Positions 39,000-49,804 are shown, counted from the first letter of the stretch. The stretch is DNA of 64,000 nt from Clostridium punense (GCF_017874425.1 NZ_JAGGLL010000011.1:59772-123771), one strand, 5' to 3'. Notes: a model not told the origin generated them from the letters alone. Numbers and translations: made by a program.

Positions 39000-39518
39000 A
39001 TTAGCAAAAATAAAGACTTCATGATGAATGAAGATATACGAGAAAAAGAAATAAGAGTTATCGGTGCTGATGGAGAACAACTTGGAATTCTTCCAACAAA
39101 AGAGGCGCTTAAGATGGCTGAAGAGAAAGAACTTGATTTAGTTGCTATATCACCAAGTGCAAACCCACCAGTTTGCAAAATAATGGACTTTGGAAAGTTT
39201 ATTTATGAGCAACAAAAGAAAGACAAAGAAGCTAAGAAAAAACAAAAGGTTATTACAATTAAAGAAATAAGATTGAGTGCCACAATAGAAGAGCATGATA
39301 TTGAAATCAAAGCTAATAACGCAAAAAAATTCTTAGTTGATGGAGACAAGGTTAAAATTACTGTGAGATTTAGAGGAAGAGAAATTGAAAACTCACATGT
39401 AGGACGCAAGATATTAGACCATTTTGTTGAAAAGCTTGGAGATGTCTATATAGTAGAAAAACCAGCTAGACAAGAAGGTAGAAATATGATAATGATATTA
39501 GCTCCAAAAAGAGCATAA
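39000..39518 (+). CDS. infC: Translation initiation factor IF-3
   Basis: Binds the 30S subunit and checks initiator tRNA and start codon. 172 residues with the N-domain ([20 protein letters not shown]), the lysine-rich linker ([14 protein letters not shown]) and the C-domain ([28 protein letters not shown]). The start is the rare codon ATT at 39000, after GGAGGTGA. This agrees with infC in many bacteria, where an unusual start allows IF-3 to control its own synthesis. The GTG at 38991 lies inside the ribosome site and is not the start. Confidence 0.96.
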   Translation: MSKNKDFMMNEDIREKEIRVIGADGEQLGILPTKEALKMAEEKELDLVAISPSANPPVCKIMDFGKFIYEQQKKDKEAKKKQKVITIKEIRLSATIEEHDIEIKANNAKKFLVDGDKVKITVRFRGREIENSHVGRKILDHFVEKLGDVYIVEKPARQEGRNMIMILAPKRA

Positions 39519-39537
39519 CTGAGAGGAGGACTTTATT

Positions 39538-39735
39538 ATGCCAAAAATGAAAACTCATAGAGGTGCAGCTAAAAGATTCAAAAAGACAGGAACAGGTAAG
39601 TTAAAAAGAGCGAAAGCTTTCAAACGCCATATATTAACTAAAAAAAGCTCAAAGACTAAGAGAAATCTTAGAAAGACAGGATATGTTTCTGCTTCTCAAG
39701 AAAAAGTAATGAAAAAATTACTACCATACTTATAA
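39538..39735 (+). CDS. rpmI: Ribosomal protein bL35
   Basis: 65 residues, complete. [20 protein letters not shown] at the start, and the basic middle ([18 protein letters not shown]) is typical. 19 nt after infC, with GAGAGGAGG before the ATG. Confidence 0.98.
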   Translation: MPKMKTHRGAAKRFKKTGTGKLKRAKAFKRHILTKKSSKTKRNLRKTGYVSASQEKVMKKLLPYL

Positions 39736-39762
39736 TAGGAATTGTCTAGGAGGTAATTATAA

Positions 39763-40122
39763 ATGGCAAGAGTAAAGAGAGCTGTCAACGCTCGTAAAAA
39801 ACATAAAAAAATATTAAAACTTGCAAAAGGATACTACGGTGGAAAAAGCAAGTTATTTAAAACTGCTAACGAGTCAGTTATAAGAGCATTAAGAAATGCT
39901 TATGTTGGAAGAAAATTAAAGAAGAGAGACTTCAGAAAATTATGGATAGCAAGAATTAACGCTGCTACAAGAATGAGTGGCCTTTCATACTCAAAATTCA
40001 TGAATGGAATGAAACTTGCTGGAATAGATATAAACAGAAAAATGCTTTCTGAAATAGCTATTAATGACCCAAAAGCATTCGCTGAATTAGTTGAAGTAGC
40101 TAAGAAGCAATTACAAGCTTAA
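39763..40122 (+). CDS. rplT: Ribosomal protein bL20
   Basis: 119 residues, complete. [20 protein letters not shown] at the start, [19 protein letters not shown] and the [16 protein letters not shown] block are standard. It assembles the early 50S subunit and represses its own operon by binding the leader before infC. 27 nt after rpmI, with AGGAGG before the ATG. Confidence 0.98.
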   Translation: MARVKRAVNARKKHKKILKLAKGYYGGKSKLFKTANESVIRALRNAYVGRKLKKRDFRKLWIARINAATRMSGLSYSKFMNGMKLAGIDINRKMLSEIAINDPKAFAELVEVAKKQLQA

Positions 40123-40151
40123 TATATAATAAAACTAAATTATATATACAT

Positions 40152-40178
40152 AAAATGTAGCCTATGGCTGCATTTTTG
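40152..40178 (+). terminator. Terminator after rplT
   Basis: AAAATGTAGCC (40152-40162) and GGCTGCATTTTT (40166-40177), with one G-T pair. Confidence 0.8.
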
Positions 40179-40332
40179 CTTTATATAAATTTTTTTTTAT
40201 TGGAAATACTAATGTTGGAGTTAAATACGCATTAAGAATGTTAAGTTTGTAAAATTTAGTAAAGTGTATATACAATTGCAGATTAGGGGTATATAGTATT
40301 TATATACTTTACGAGTTAATGAAGGATTCGAG

Positions 40333-41709
40333 GTGTTTTCTTTGGAAATTAAATTAAAGGATAGCTTAAGAAAGTTTAAATTTACTCCTGTGCAAATCGT
40401 TGTAATTGGATTTGCTTTAACAATTTTAACTGGAGCTCTGATACTTAAGCTACCAATTGCAGCTGCAGATGGAAAATCTACTCCTTTTATAGATTGTCTT
40501 TTCACAGCCACCTCTGCGGTTTGCGTAACAGGGTTAGTAACTGTTGATACAGGAACTCACTGGACTTACTTTGGAAAAACTGTAATTATGATGTTGATAC
40601 AAATTGGGGGACTAGGTTTTATGTCCTTTGCTACATTAGTATCTTTAATTATTGGTAAGAAAATTACATTAAGAGAGAGATTAGTAATGCAAGAATCTCT
40701 GAACTATAACTCGTTACAAGGGTTAGTTAAACTAGTTAAATATATATTAGTATTTACTTTTTCAGTGGAGTTTGCAGGAGCTGCGTTATTTGCAACACAG
40801 TTTATACCGGACTTTGGTATTGGAAAGGGATTATACTATAGTATGTTCCATGCAGTTTCCTTTTTTTGTAATGCAGGTTTTGATGTAATGGGAGATTTTA
40901 AGAGTTTAACTGAGTATTATAATAACTCTGTAGTAATATTGACTACATCTTCCTTAATTGCTATTGGAGGATTGGGATTTATTGTTTGGGATGAAATATA
41001 TCACTATAAAAAAATCAAGAGATTTTCTCTTCATTCTAAAGTTGTTATTTCAATGACAGCTATTTTAATTGTAACCGGTGCAGTATTATTCTTTATATTT
41101 GAATACACCAATCCTGATACAATGCAACCAATGAGTTTGAAAGGAAAAGTGTTATCTTCCATATTAGCTTCAATAACTCCAAGAACAGCAGGGGTTAACT
41201 CAGTTAATCTTTCAGCAATGACTTCTGCATCGATTCTTTTAACAATAATACTTATGTTTATTGGAGGTTCACCGGGATCCACAGCAGGGGGAATTAAAAC
41301 TTCTACCTTTGGTATATTATTGATGACTATGATATCAGTAATAAGAGGACGAGAAGATACTGAATACTTTAAAAGAAGAGTTAATAAAGACATAGTGTAT
41401 AAAGCTTTAGCTGTAACCATGATAGGCTTAGGCATTGTTATAACTGTAACCATGATACTTTCCTTTACAGAAAGAGGTAGCGGAATGCCTTTTGAATATT
41501 ACTTGTATGAAGCTACTTCAGGCTTTGGCACCGTAGGATTATCATTGGGGTTAACTCAAAAGCTTACTACTTTTGGAAAAGCACTGGTTGCATTAACTAT
41601 GTATGCGGGTAGAGTAGGACCATTAACAATAGCTGTAGCGCTTACTATAAGAAAGCATGATAAGGGGAATTCTATTAGATACCCAGAAGATAAAATTTTA
41701 GTTGGATAG
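40333..41709 (+). CDS. ktrB: Potassium uptake channel subunit, KtrB/TrkH family
   Basis: 458 residues, integral membrane. It has four M1-P-M2 repeats; the first pore loop reads TATSAVCVTGLVT, and later pores include FFCNAGFDVMG, PRTAGVNSV and TSGFGTVGLS, each with the selectivity-filter glycine. Moves K+ inward, with KtrA as gating ring. Start: GTG 40333 (AAGGA six nt upstream) or TTG 40342 (GAGGTG six nt upstream) are about equally plausible. Followed 17 nt later by ktrA. Confidence 0.93.
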   Translation: MFSLEIKLKDSLRKFKFTPVQIVVIGFALTILTGALILKLPIAAADGKSTPFIDCLFTATSAVCVTGLVTVDTGTHWTYFGKTVIMMLIQIGGLGFMSFATLVSLIIGKKITLRERLVMQESLNYNSLQGLVKLVKYILVFTFSVEFAGAALFATQFIPDFGIGKGLYYSMFHAVSFFCNAGFDVMGDFKSLTEYYNNSVVILTTSSLIAIGGLGFIVWDEIYHYKKIKRFSLHSKVVISMTAILIVTGAVLFFIFEYTNPDTMQPMSLKGKVLSSILASITPRTAGVNSVNLSAMTSASILLTIILMFIGGSPGSTAGGIKTSTFGILLMTMISVIRGREDTEYFKRRVNKDIVYKALAVTMIGLGIVITVTMILSFTERGSGMPFEYYLYEATSGFGTVGLSLGLTQKLTTFGKALVALTMYAGRVGPLTIAVALTIRKHDKGNSIRYPEDKILVG

Positions 41710-41726
41710 AAGAGAAGGTGTTAGAA

Positions 41727-42386
41727 ATGAGAAAGAAACAATTTATGGTTATTGGATTAGGAAGATTTGGAACTTCAGTAGCGGAAACGCTATATGGACT
41801 TGGAAATGATGTTTTAGCGGTGGATTCAGATGAGGAAATAGTTCAAAATATATCAGAGAGAGTTACTCATGCAGTTCAGTTAGACGCTAATGATGAAAAT
41901 AGTTTGAGAGCACTTGGAATTGGTAATTTTGATGTAGCGATTATAAGCATAGGTTCAGATATTCAAGCTAGTATTTTGGCTACCCTATTAGTTAAGGATA
42001 TGGGGGTTAAACATATAATTGCAAAGGCAAATGATGCGCTTCATGCAAAAGTGCTTTATAAAATAGGAGCAAATAGAGTTATATTCCCAGAGCGAGATAT
42101 GGGAGTTAGAGTTGCACACAATTTATGCTCTTCAAGCATATTAGATTATATAGAACTTTCACCTGATTTTAGCATTGCAGAAATTGCAAGTCCTAAAGAA
42201 TGGGAGAATCGAAATTTAAAGGAATTAAACTTAAGAGCAACCTACGGCATAAATGTTGTTGCAATTAAAAGAAGCAATGAAATAGATGTTTCACCATCAC
42301 CAGATGAGGTTATACAACCAGGAGATATTATAGTGGCAATCGGGGGCACTCAAGAGTTAAACAGTATAGAAAGCCTAGTTAGATAA
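41727..42386 (+). CDS. ktrA: Potassium uptake regulatory subunit, KtrA/TrkA family
   Basis: About 219 residues. RCK-N Rossmann domain (FMVIGLGRFGTSVAETLYGL), with the acidic DSDEE turn that favours NAD/ATP-type ligands. A C-terminal RCK-C (TrkA-C) domain begins near KEWENRNLKELNL and could bind a regulatory nucleotide such as c-di-AMP. The start is ATG 41727 after AGAGAAGGTG; an in-frame GTG at 41718 lies within that site. Forms the cytosolic ring on KtrB. Confidence 0.94.
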   Translation: MRKKQFMVIGLGRFGTSVAETLYGLGNDVLAVDSDEEIVQNISERVTHAVQLDANDENSLRALGIGNFDVAIISIGSDIQASILATLLVKDMGVKHIIAKANDALHAKVLYKIGANRVIFPERDMGVRVAHNLCSSSILDYIELSPDFSIAEIASPKEWENRNLKELNLRATYGINVVAIKRSNEIDVSPSPDEVIQPGDIIVAIGGTQELNSIESLVR

Positions 42387-42398
42387 GGAGAGCTTATT

Positions 42399-43187
42399 TT
42401 GCAACATATAACCAGCAAAGATAACAATCTTATTAAAGAGACAAAAAAGTTAAAAGAAAAAAAGTATAGGAATGAAAAAGGGTTATTTGTAATTGAGGGT
42501 TTTAGATTCTTAGAGGAAGCTCTAAAATCTTCTTTTACAATTGATACCATATTCATAAATGAAAATTCCTTAGAAAAGTTTAATGAATACTATTCAAATA
42601 TATCTATAAAAGATGATGTTAGATTAATTCTAGTTGGAGATAGTATCTTTAAAAGTATAAGCTGCACTGATACCCCACAAGGAGTGTTAGCTTTAGTGAA
42701 AATGAGCAAAGAAGAGGACTATGTAGATAAGGGTACCTATATTTTAATAGATAAGGTTCAAGATCCAGGAAATTTGGGAACCATCGTGAGGACTGCCCAT
42801 GCAGCAGGATGTAGTGGAGTAATTCTAACAAAAGGTACTGTAGATTTATATAATGAAAAAACTTTAAGATCTACCATGGGATCCATTTTTAATATTTCAA
42901 TAATAGAAGATTATGATTTATCTTTTACAAGAAACTTAAAATCGCAAGGTTATAAATTGGTATGCAGCTCCTTAGATACAGAATACAACTTTTATGACAT
43001 TAATTTTAGTGAAAAACTAATTATTACTGTGGGCAATGAAGGTAATGGAATCAGTGAAGAAATTTTCAACATAAGTGATATAAAAGTTAAGATTCCCATG
43101 CCTGGTGGAGCAGAATCATTAAATGCTGCAGTAGCTGCTTCTATAATGATCTATGAAGGTGTTAGGCAAAGTTTATCTAATAAGTAA
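42399..43187 (+). CDS. SpoU/TrmH-type RNA 2'-O-methyltransferase
   Basis: 262 residues. An N-terminal substrate-binding domain (ITSKDNNLIKETKKLKEKKY) precedes the SPOUT knot with its three motifs: DKVQDPGNLGTIVRTAHAAG, VGNEGNGISEE and IPMPGGAESLNAAVAAS. It methylates a ribose in rRNA or tRNA; the site is not known. The start is TTG 42399, after AAGGAGAG. In clostridia this gene commonly lies just before pheST, as here. Confidence 0.93.
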   Translation: MQHITSKDNNLIKETKKLKEKKYRNEKGLFVIEGFRFLEEALKSSFTIDTIFINENSLEKFNEYYSNISIKDDVRLILVGDSIFKSISCTDTPQGVLALVKMSKEEDYVDKGTYILIDKVQDPGNLGTIVRTAHAAGCSGVILTKGTVDLYNEKTLRSTMGSIFNISIIEDYDLSFTRNLKSQGYKLVCSSLDTEYNFYDINFSEKLIITVGNEGNGISEEIFNISDIKVKIPMPGGAESLNAAVAASIMIYEGVRQSLSNK

Positions 43188-43349
43188 GGCCATTTATAAA
43201 AAATTAGCCTTATTGGAAAACTTTAAAAAGAATACCCAGAAAGCTTCTTATAAGTTTATTTGAATAAAAGTTTTATAATAGCTAAAAGGGAATTTTATTA
43301 TTACCCATAAAAAACATCAGTAAATAGGATTTTTTTATCACATTTTTAC
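43188..43349 (+). other. Spacer before the pheS leader
   Basis: AT-rich, no ORF and no convincing terminator. The T-box leader promoter follows. Confidence 0.4.
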
Positions 43350-43378
43350 TTGAAGTTTTCTAATTAAACATGTATAAT
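43350..43378 (+). promoter_or_regulatory. Promoter for the pheS T-box leader
   Basis: TTGAAG (43350-43355), 17-nt spacer, TATAAT (43373-43378). Confidence 0.8.
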
Positions 43379-43499
43379 ATAGAGAACTAAATTAAGGAGT
43401 TTAGAAACCTAATATTCCTTAATTATGGGATTATCAATTATACAATGGTTAATAAGTCAGTGATGATAAATTGTTATCACTCATGGACTGTGATTAATT

Positions 43500-43740
43500 A
43501 TAAATAACTTAAACTATGATGGAGAGAGTAAGTATGTAAAAACAATCAGGGAGAGAAGGTCGTGGACTGTAAGCCTTCTTTTGGGAATATATACTGAAGT
43601 TCACTCCGGAGTTCTAACTATGAAATAATAGTAGTAGTTAGCGGCCAAGAGTCGATAAAAAAGCTAAGTGGGTCTTTGTTTAAAGTCCAATTAGGGTGGT
43701 ACCGCGGATAATCCGTCCCTTTTTAGGGGCGGTTTTTATT
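43500..43740 (+). promoter_or_regulatory. T-box leader, phenylalanine (specifier TTC)
   Basis: Conserved T-box AGGGTGGTACCGCGG at 43693-43707, followed by terminator CCGTCCCT (43713-43720) / AGGGGCGG (43725-43732) and T-run. The specifier TTC is at 43600-43602 in CTGAAG-TTC-ACTCCGGAG, at the same place as GTA in the valS leader. It reads uncharged tRNA-Phe (gene at 36209) and switches on pheST. Confidence 0.93.
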
Positions 43741-43770
43741 TTTTTGTAGTATTTTGTTAATAATTTAAGT

Positions 43771-43949
43771 AAGGCATCTTGAAAAAATGAATAACTCAGT
43801 ATGCTAATCTATTTTGTGTTATACTGCGCCAATAGAACCCTTAGATAGCTACCATTATCTAAGGACCCTGTTTACTTGTCGGCATAAGCTTGCTTGTGAA
43901 CCCAAAATATACTTCACATCTTTGATTTATTATTTATTTTCAGATGACT
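43771..43949 (+). repeat. Dispersed repeat family 1, long copy before pheS
   Basis: Starts AAGGCATCTTGAAAAAAT, ends TTATTTATTTTCAGATGAC. The first 50 bases match the copy before valS (7952). The middle carries about 100 extra bases with an internal palindrome CTTAGATA...TATCTAAG. Confidence 0.65.
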
Positions 43950-43987
43950 AACACATAAAAATATTATTTATGAAGGGAGAAAAGAAA

Positions 43988-45007
43988 ATGAAAGAGCAAT
44001 TAGAAGCTATAAAGGTTTCTGCTTTAGAAGAACTTAGCAATGTAAATGAAAAAGCAGAGTTAGAAAATATTAGAGTTAAGTATTTAGGGAAAAAAGGAGA
44101 ACTTACTGCAATATTAAGAGGTATGGGTAAGTTATCCGCTGATGAAAGACCACTAGTAGGAAAAGTGGCAAATGAGGTTAGGGAAGCTCTAGAGAGCGAA
44201 ATAACTGCTAAAATGGAAGAAATGAAAAACAAAGAGAAGGAAGAAAGACTAAAGAGCGAGATTATAGATATTTCTATGCCTGGGAAAAAGCAAGTTATAG
44301 GAAAAAGGCATCCTCTAGATTTAACTCTAGAAAGGATAAATGAGATATTTTTATCTATGGGCTTTTCTATAGAGGAAGGACCTGAGGTAGAGTACGATTA
44401 CTACAACTTTGAAGCTTTAAATATTCCAAAGGATCACCCAGCAAGAGGAGAGCAAGATACTTTCTATATTAATGATAATATGGTGTTAAGAACTCAAACT
44501 TCTCCAATTCAAATAAGAACAATGGAAAATCAAAAGCCACCAATAAAAATGATAGCACCAGGAAAAGTATATCGTTCAGATGCAGTGGATGCTACTCACT
44601 CACCGATATTTTATCAAATTGAAGGCTTAGTGGTGGATAAGGGGATTACTTTTGCTGACTTAAAGGGTACTCTTGAAATGTTCACCCAAAAAATGTTCGG
44701 AGATGAGATGAAAACTAAATTCAGACCACACCACTTCCCATTTACAGAGCCATCTGCAGAACTTGATGCTACATGCTTTGTATGTATGGGTGAAGGCTGC
44801 AAGGTTTGTAAAGGCAGCGGATGGATAGAACTTTTAGGTTGTGGAATGGTTCATCCAAACGTTTTAAGAAATTGTGGAATAGATCCTGAGGTTTACAGTG
44901 GTTTTGCCTTTGGATTCGGATTAGATAGAATTACAATGTTAAAATACGGAATTGACGATATAAGACTTTTATATGAAAGTGATATGAGATTTTTAGATCA
45001 ATTCTAG
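43988..45007 (+). CDS. pheS: Phenylalanyl-tRNA synthetase alpha subunit
   Basis: Catalytic subunit of the class II alpha2-beta2 enzyme. 339 residues. An N-terminal coiled coil (about 1-85) precedes [20 protein letters not shown], then motif 2 ([20 protein letters not shown]) and motif 3 ([20 protein letters not shown]). A Cys-rich loop, [12 protein letters not shown], in front of motif 3 is common in Firmicutes. I use ATG 43988; the in-frame ATG at 43970 has no ribosome site. Under T-box control. Confidence 0.97.
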   Translation: MKEQLEAIKVSALEELSNVNEKAELENIRVKYLGKKGELTAILRGMGKLSADERPLVGKVANEVREALESEITAKMEEMKNKEKEERLKSEIIDISMPGKKQVIGKRHPLDLTLERINEIFLSMGFSIEEGPEVEYDYYNFEALNIPKDHPARGEQDTFYINDNMVLRTQTSPIQIRTMENQKPPIKMIAPGKVYRSDAVDATHSPIFYQIEGLVVDKGITFADLKGTLEMFTQKMFGDEMKTKFRPHHFPFTEPSAELDATCFVCMGEGCKVCKGSGWIELLGCGMVHPNVLRNCGIDPEVYSGFAFGFGLDRITMLKYGIDDIRLLYESDMRFLDQF

Positions 45008-45077
45008 GCATATGAAAATAAATAATAAATGAAAATAGATGAGGATATTGACTTATTTATTTTTGAAGATATAGGCT
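45006..45077 (+). repeat. Dispersed repeat family 1, copy between pheS and pheT
   Basis: AGGCATATGAAAATAAATAA on the left and TTATTTATTTTTGAAGATAT on the right are inverted. The element begins at the pheS stop codon and its right arm is the reverse complement of the AAGGCATCTTCAAAAAAAT end. Confidence 0.6.
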
Positions 45078-45120
45078 TCCTTAGTGAAAGTTTAATTTAT
45101 TCAAGTTCAAAAAGCCTTAT

Positions 45121-45170
45121 GGGAACCAAGGTAGGACTCATGTATAAGTTAAGTTTTAACTCTGGTTCCC
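45121..45170. repeat. GGGAACCA palindrome, copy 3
   Basis: GGGAACCA...CTGGTTCCC, 50 bp, nearly the reverse complement of the element at 12471-12520. Lies in the pheS-pheT gap with no T-run. Confidence 0.65.
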
Positions 45171-45213
45171 TATAACTTAATTTAAGAATTACTTAATTAA
45201 AGGAGGAAGAAAC

Positions 45214-47598
45214 ATGAAAGTTCCAGTAAAATGGCTTAAAGATTATGTTGATATAAAAGTTTCACCAAAAGAGCTAGCAGATGCTCTAACTTTATCAGGA
45301 TCAAAGGTAGAGGAGCTAATTACATCAGGAGAGGAAATCACTAATGTAGTTACAGGTAAAATAATAAAAATTGAAAAGCATCCTGATGCGGATACTTTAG
45401 TAGTATGCCAAGTAGATATTAATAAAGAAGAGCCAATTCAAATTGTAACTGCTGCAAAAAATATGAAGGAACAAGATATAATACCAGTAGCATTACATGG
45501 CTCTACTCTACACGGCGGATTAAAAATTAAAAAAGGAAAATTAAGAGGAGTAGTATCTAATGGGATGTTCTGCTCAGAGGAAGAATTAGGAATAGCAGGG
45601 GATGAGCCGGTTCACGGCTTAATGATATTACCACAGGATACACCTCTTGGAAAAGATATTAAAGAAGTTTTAAATCTTCAAAGTGCAGTTATAGATTTTG
45701 AAATAACTTCTAACAGACCAGATTGCTTAAGTATTGTAGGAATGGCAAGAGAAACAGCAGCAACTCTAGGGACTACTTATAAAATGCCAAATACAGACTT
45801 CACTGCTACTTGCAAAGAAGATGTAAGTGCTAGTTATAAGGTTGAAATTAAGGATGAACTATGCAGAAGATATATGCTTAAAGGCGTTAAGAATGTGAAA
45901 ATAGCTCCATCACCACAATGGATGCAGGAAAGACTTCTTGAAGCAGAGGTAAGACCAATAAACAATATAGTGGATATAACTAACTTTGTTATGATAGAGC
46001 TTGGTCAGCCAATGCATGCTTTTGATGTAAGAGAGATAACTTCTAACACTATTGTAGTTGAAAGAGCTGAAGATGGAGAGAAATTTACTACTCTAGATGA
46101 AGTTGAAAGAACTTTAGATAAAAATGTATTAAATATAAAAGATGGAAACAAAACCATAGGTCTTGCAGGGATAATGGGGGGACTTAACTCAGAGGTAAAA
46201 GAAGATACAACTATGGTAGTTCTTGAGTTTGCTAACTTTGACGGAACTAATATTAGAAATTCTTCTAAAAGATTAGGATTAAGAACTGAAGCTTCTTCTA
46301 AATTTGAAAAGGATTTAGATCCAAACCTAGTAGAAATTGCTATGGAGAGAACTTGTGCCTTAATAGAAGAACTTGGAGCTGGAGAAGTGATGGAAGGGGT
46401 TATTGATATTTATCCTAACCCTAAAAAGACACATTTCTTAGAAGTTGACTCAGTTTGGGTAAATAAATTCTTAGGAAGCAATATATCTAAGGAAGATATG
46501 AAAAAACACTTAGATGGTTTAGATTTAAACACAACTATATCTGGGGATATGCTTATTGTAGAATGCCCAACTTTTAGAAGTGACTTAAATATAAAAGAAG
46601 ACATTGCAGAAGAAATAGCAAGAATTTATGGATACAATAACTTTAAGTCAACCCTACCAAGTTGTGATACAACTAAGGGTGGAAAATCCTTAAAGCAAAG
46701 TCTTGAGGATAAGGTAGTAAATACCCTTGTAAATAGTGGATTAAATCAGTCCATAAGCTATTCTTTTGTAAGCACTAAAATATTTGATAAGTTATTATTC
46801 CCAGAGGATAGCACCTTAAGAGATGCAGTAGAAATCAGAAATCCACTAGGAGAAGACTTTAAAATCATGAGAACTACAACGCTAGCATCAATGATGGAGT
46901 CCCTAGGAAGAAACTATGCAAAGAGTAATGAAGAAGCAATGCTTTTTGAAATTGGTAAGGTTTATATAAAAAATCAGGATGAAAATAAATTACCAGAAGA
47001 GAGAAATATAGTAACTTTAGGTATGTATGGTAACTTAGATTATTTAGAGCTTAAGGGAGTTGTAGAAAATATATTAAATTCTTTAGGAATAAATAGTCCA
47101 TCTTTCAAAAGAGAAAGCAGTAATCCAAGTTTCCATCCTGGAAAAACCGCAGCTCTTTATGTAGGTAAGGATTACATTGGAGTTCTAGGAGAAATACACC
47201 CAGATGTAGCTAATAACTATGGTATGGATGTAAGATGCTTTATTGCAGAACTAAACTTAGATTTATTAATGAAGAATTCAAATATGGATAGAAAGTATAA
47301 AGCTCTTCCTAAGTTCCCAGCTATGACTAGGGATATCGCACTTCTTGTAGATGATGAAGTCCTTGTACAGGATATTGAAGACACTATTAAAAAGCAAGGT
47401 GGAGGAATTCTTGAAAGCGTTAAGTTATTTGACGTTTACAAGGGTAAACAAATTCCAGAAGGTAAAAAGAGTATAGCTTACTCAATAGTTTATAGACACA
47501 GTGAAAAAACTTTAACAGATAATGAGGTTGCTAAGGTTCACGACAAGATATTAAGAAGTCTTGAGCATAAACTTGGAGCAGAGCTTAGACAAGTTTAA
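45214..47598 (+). CDS. pheT: Phenylalanyl-tRNA synthetase beta subunit
   Basis: 794 residues, normal length. Order: tRNA-binding OB domain ([20 protein letters not shown]), B3/B4 editing domain ([20 protein letters not shown]), B5 ([16 protein letters not shown]), the inactive catalytic-like core and the C-terminal anticodon-binding fold ([17 protein letters not shown]). Start: ATG after AAAGGAGGAAG. It is unusual that about 200 nt with two repeats separate it from pheS, since these genes are normally adjacent. Confidence 0.97.
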   Translation: MKVPVKWLKDYVDIKVSPKELADALTLSGSKVEELITSGEEITNVVTGKIIKIEKHPDADTLVVCQVDINKEEPIQIVTAAKNMKEQDIIPVALHGSTLHGGLKIKKGKLRGVVSNGMFCSEEELGIAGDEPVHGLMILPQDTPLGKDIKEVLNLQSAVIDFEITSNRPDCLSIVGMARETAATLGTTYKMPNTDFTATCKEDVSASYKVEIKDELCRRYMLKGVKNVKIAPSPQWMQERLLEAEVRPINNIVDITNFVMIELGQPMHAFDVREITSNTIVVERAEDGEKFTTLDEVERTLDKNVLNIKDGNKTIGLAGIMGGLNSEVKEDTTMVVLEFANFDGTNIRNSSKRLGLRTEASSKFEKDLDPNLVEIAMERTCALIEELGAGEVMEGVIDIYPNPKKTHFLEVDSVWVNKFLGSNISKEDMKKHLDGLDLNTTISGDMLIVECPTFRSDLNIKEDIAEEIARIYGYNNFKSTLPSCDTTKGGKSLKQSLEDKVVNTLVNSGLNQSISYSFVSTKIFDKLLFPEDSTLRDAVEIRNPLGEDFKIMRTTTLASMMESLGRNYAKSNEEAMLFEIGKVYIKNQDENKLPEERNIVTLGMYGNLDYLELKGVVENILNSLGINSPSFKRESSNPSFHPGKTAALYVGKDYIGVLGEIHPDVANNYGMDVRCFIAELNLDLLMKNSNMDRKYKALPKFPAMTRDIALLVDDEVLVQDIEDTIKKQGGGILESVKLFDVYKGKQIPEGKKSIAYSIVYRHSEKTLTDNEVAKVHDKILRSLEHKLGAELRQV

Positions 47599-47722
47599 TA
47601 AAATCTTGAAAGATTATTTTCTCTAGGATATTTTAGATTCTGGTTAAGTAGATTTCCAAAGGCCAAATTAAATTATTAATTATTTAGCAAAAACTATAAA
47701 TTAATAAGCATTAGAAATATTT

Positions 47723-47754
47723 TAATGGGCACTTGAAACATCAAGTGCCCATTA
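47723..47754 (+). terminator. Hairpin after pheT
   Basis: TAATGGGCACTTGA (47723-47736) and TCAAGTGCCCATTA (47741-47754): a strong stem with only a broken T-run (ATTAATTAT) after it. Probably ends the pheST message. The rest of the gap up to 47946 has no visible gene. Confidence 0.65.
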
Positions 47755-47946
47755 ATTATATGTAAGGATATTAAATTATAAGAAAAAATAAGCTAGCTTT
47801 AAATATTAATGATTAATTTTAATGATGATTAGCTGAATTTATGAGAATTAAATTTAACATTCTAGTGAATTTTGTAATAATATTGTTCAACAAAAACACT
47901 TTCTATGTTAAAATATAAATAACTATATATTTAAGAGGGTGTTTTT

Positions 47947-48582
47947 GTGAACATTATTACTGTTAGGATAAATGGAATGGAGTATAATCTGAAAGCAGAA
48001 GAAAACGATGCCTATTTGCATATGGTAGCTCGTTATGTGGACAAGAAGATATCCACTCTAATGGAAAATAATTCGAAAATAAGCCGCCCAGATGCAACAA
48101 TCCTTGCTGCACTTAATCTTGGGGATGAAGCTTTTAAAAGTAAAGAAGCCTATGAAAGAATTAATGAAAATTACAAGGCTTTAGTTAATGAGCAAAAAAG
48201 CCTTATATCTGAAATAGAAAAACTGAAAGCAGCCTTAGAACAAGCTTCACTAGAAAATCAGGAGCTTAAGTTAAAGGCGTGTAATTTAGAAACCTTACAA
48301 CAGTACTCTTCAAAGGAAGAACTGAAAAAAATGGATGAGCAAATGGACATAATGGAATCCCTAGTTAAAGAAGTTCAAGAAGAAAACAAAAAAATAAAAC
48401 AAGAAAATGAAAAGTATGTAACTGTTAACAAAAAGTTGTTTTCTGAAAAAAGAAGACTAGGGGATGAAGTTTGCGATAAAAATAGAAAAATAAAAGAACT
48501 TCTAAAAGAAATTGAAGTTAAAAATATTGAAATATTACATGAAAAACAAAGAAAAAATTCCCTTCTTAAAATAAATGCATAG
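47947..48582 (+). CDS. zapA: Cell-division protein ZapA-like
   Basis: ZapA bundles FtsZ filaments at the division site. 211 residues. The ZapA head is VRINGMEYNLKAEENDAYLH, with MVARYVDKKIS and DATILAALNLGDEAFK. From about residue 65 on it is a long coiled coil (several heptads to the end), about twice the length of minimal ZapA, as is usual in clostridia. Start: GTG 47947 after GAGGGTG. In Firmicutes it commonly follows pheT. Confidence 0.92.
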   Translation: MNIITVRINGMEYNLKAEENDAYLHMVARYVDKKISTLMENNSKISRPDATILAALNLGDEAFKSKEAYERINENYKALVNEQKSLISEIEKLKAALEQASLENQELKLKACNLETLQQYSSKEELKKMDEQMDIMESLVKEVQEENKKIKQENEKYVTVNKKLFSEKRRLGDEVCDKNRKIKELLKEIEVKNIEILHEKQRKNSLLKINA

Positions 48583-48624
48583 AAAAATGCCTGCTTAGGT
48601 ATTTTTCTATGCATTTTATTTTGA
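48573..48624 (+). terminator. Terminator overlapping the zapA stop
   Basis: AAATGCATAGAAAAATGCC (48573-48591) pairs with GGTATTTTTCTATGCATTT (48598-48616), one G-T pair, then TATTTT. Confidence 0.88.
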
Positions 48625-48695
48625 ATTTGTTTGTATAATTAAAACCTAATCCGCATAGTTATATTTTAAAGGTATGATTACTAGGGGGATATGGA

Positions 48696-49682
48696 ATGAA
48701 GGTATTACTGTGTGCAAGAGGGGATTATCTGAAAAATACTGCAGGAGACACAACTATCCTGCTAAAGATATATAAACACTTAAAAGATTTAGGAGTGGGA
48801 GTGGATATAGCCTGCAGTGATGATGATAACGATTATAGCAGTTATGATATTATCCATTTATTTGATGTGAAGGGCATTTTTGATTCTTACAAGCATTTTA
48901 AGGGAGCCACTAATTATAAAAATAAGCTTGTAGTATCTCCTTTTTATTTTAATATGAGTAATTTTTATACTCATATTGAAGATATGGATAGATTAAAGCT
49001 GTGGAATAATTGTAAGATATACAGAGAAGAACTGCTAAATAGGAGCAAGTTAATAATTTGTAATAGTAATTATGAAAAGGATGCTCTATTAAAGGATTTT
49101 CAATTGAGTGATAAGTTTAAGGTGATTCACAATGGAGTTGATTTAGAATATGAAGATATACCATTATATAATTTTAAAGAAAGATATAATTTAGATAAGT
49201 ATGTGGTTTCTGTCGGTAGAATATGTGCTGCCAAAAACCAGCTTACTTTAACTAAATTATGCCATGAACTAGGAATAACCTTAGTTTTAATTGGACCAGT
49301 TGCTGAAAAAGCTTATTTAAGAAAATGTTTACAATATCCTAATGTAAAGTATTTAGGTTTTATGGATAGCTATAATGTTTATAATGCTTATAAGTTCGCA
49401 AGGGTTCATGTACTACCCAGCTTTGCAGAGGTAACTAGCCTATCCTCTTTGAAAGCAGCAGCTAGCGGCACCAATATTGTGGTTACAGAAGAAGGCGCTT
49501 CAAGAGAGTATTTTAAAGATATGGGCATATATTGCAATCCTTATGATGGAAATAGTATAAAGGAAGCGATTATTAAAGGCTATGAGAAGAGAAAGACTAG
49601 CAAATTAAAGGATTATATAGAGGAAAATTTCACCTGGAAAAAGGCTATAGAGGAAATATATAAAAGCTATTTAGAATTGTAA
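48696..49682 (+). CDS. Glycosyltransferase (GT-B fold, GT4-like)
   Basis: 328 residues. The N-domain starts VLLCARGDYLKNTAGDTTIL. The C-domain holds VVSVGRICAAKNQLTL, LVLIGPVAEKAY, YLGFMDSYNVYNAYKFARVH and the nucleotide-sugar motif LPSFAEVTSLSSLKAAASG, where the usual E-x7-E is replaced by E-x6-K. No membrane segment. Sugar donor and acceptor are unknown. Single gene with a GGGGG ribosome site. It is the last housekeeping-type gene before the accessory island. Confidence 0.88.
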   Translation: MKVLLCARGDYLKNTAGDTTILLKIYKHLKDLGVGVDIACSDDDNDYSSYDIIHLFDVKGIFDSYKHFKGATNYKNKLVVSPFYFNMSNFYTHIEDMDRLKLWNNCKIYREELLNRSKLIICNSNYEKDALLKDFQLSDKFKVIHNGVDLEYEDIPLYNFKERYNLDKYVVSVGRICAAKNQLTLTKLCHELGITLVLIGPVAEKAYLRKCLQYPNVKYLGFMDSYNVYNAYKFARVHVLPSFAEVTSLSSLKAAASGTNIVVTEEGASREYFKDMGIYCNPYDGNSIKEAIIKGYEKRKTSKLKDYIEENFTWKKAIEEIYKSYLEL

Positions 49683-49730
49683 TTGGGTTATGTAAAGTAG
49701 AAGAATTCTTCAGATAGATTTTAAATTTAT

Positions 49731-49771
49731 ATAACTAGGAGTATAACAAAATATGTTATACTCCTAGTTAT
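49731..49771. terminator. Strong hairpin after the glycosyltransferase
   Basis: ATAACTAGGAGTATAACA (49731-49748) and TGTTATACTCCTAGTTAT (49754-49771), 18 bp perfect. A full T-run is lacking, so it may be a terminator or a boundary hairpin. Confidence 0.6.
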
Positions 49772-49804
49772 ATACTTACATGGAGAGAATATACAAAATG
49801 CTGG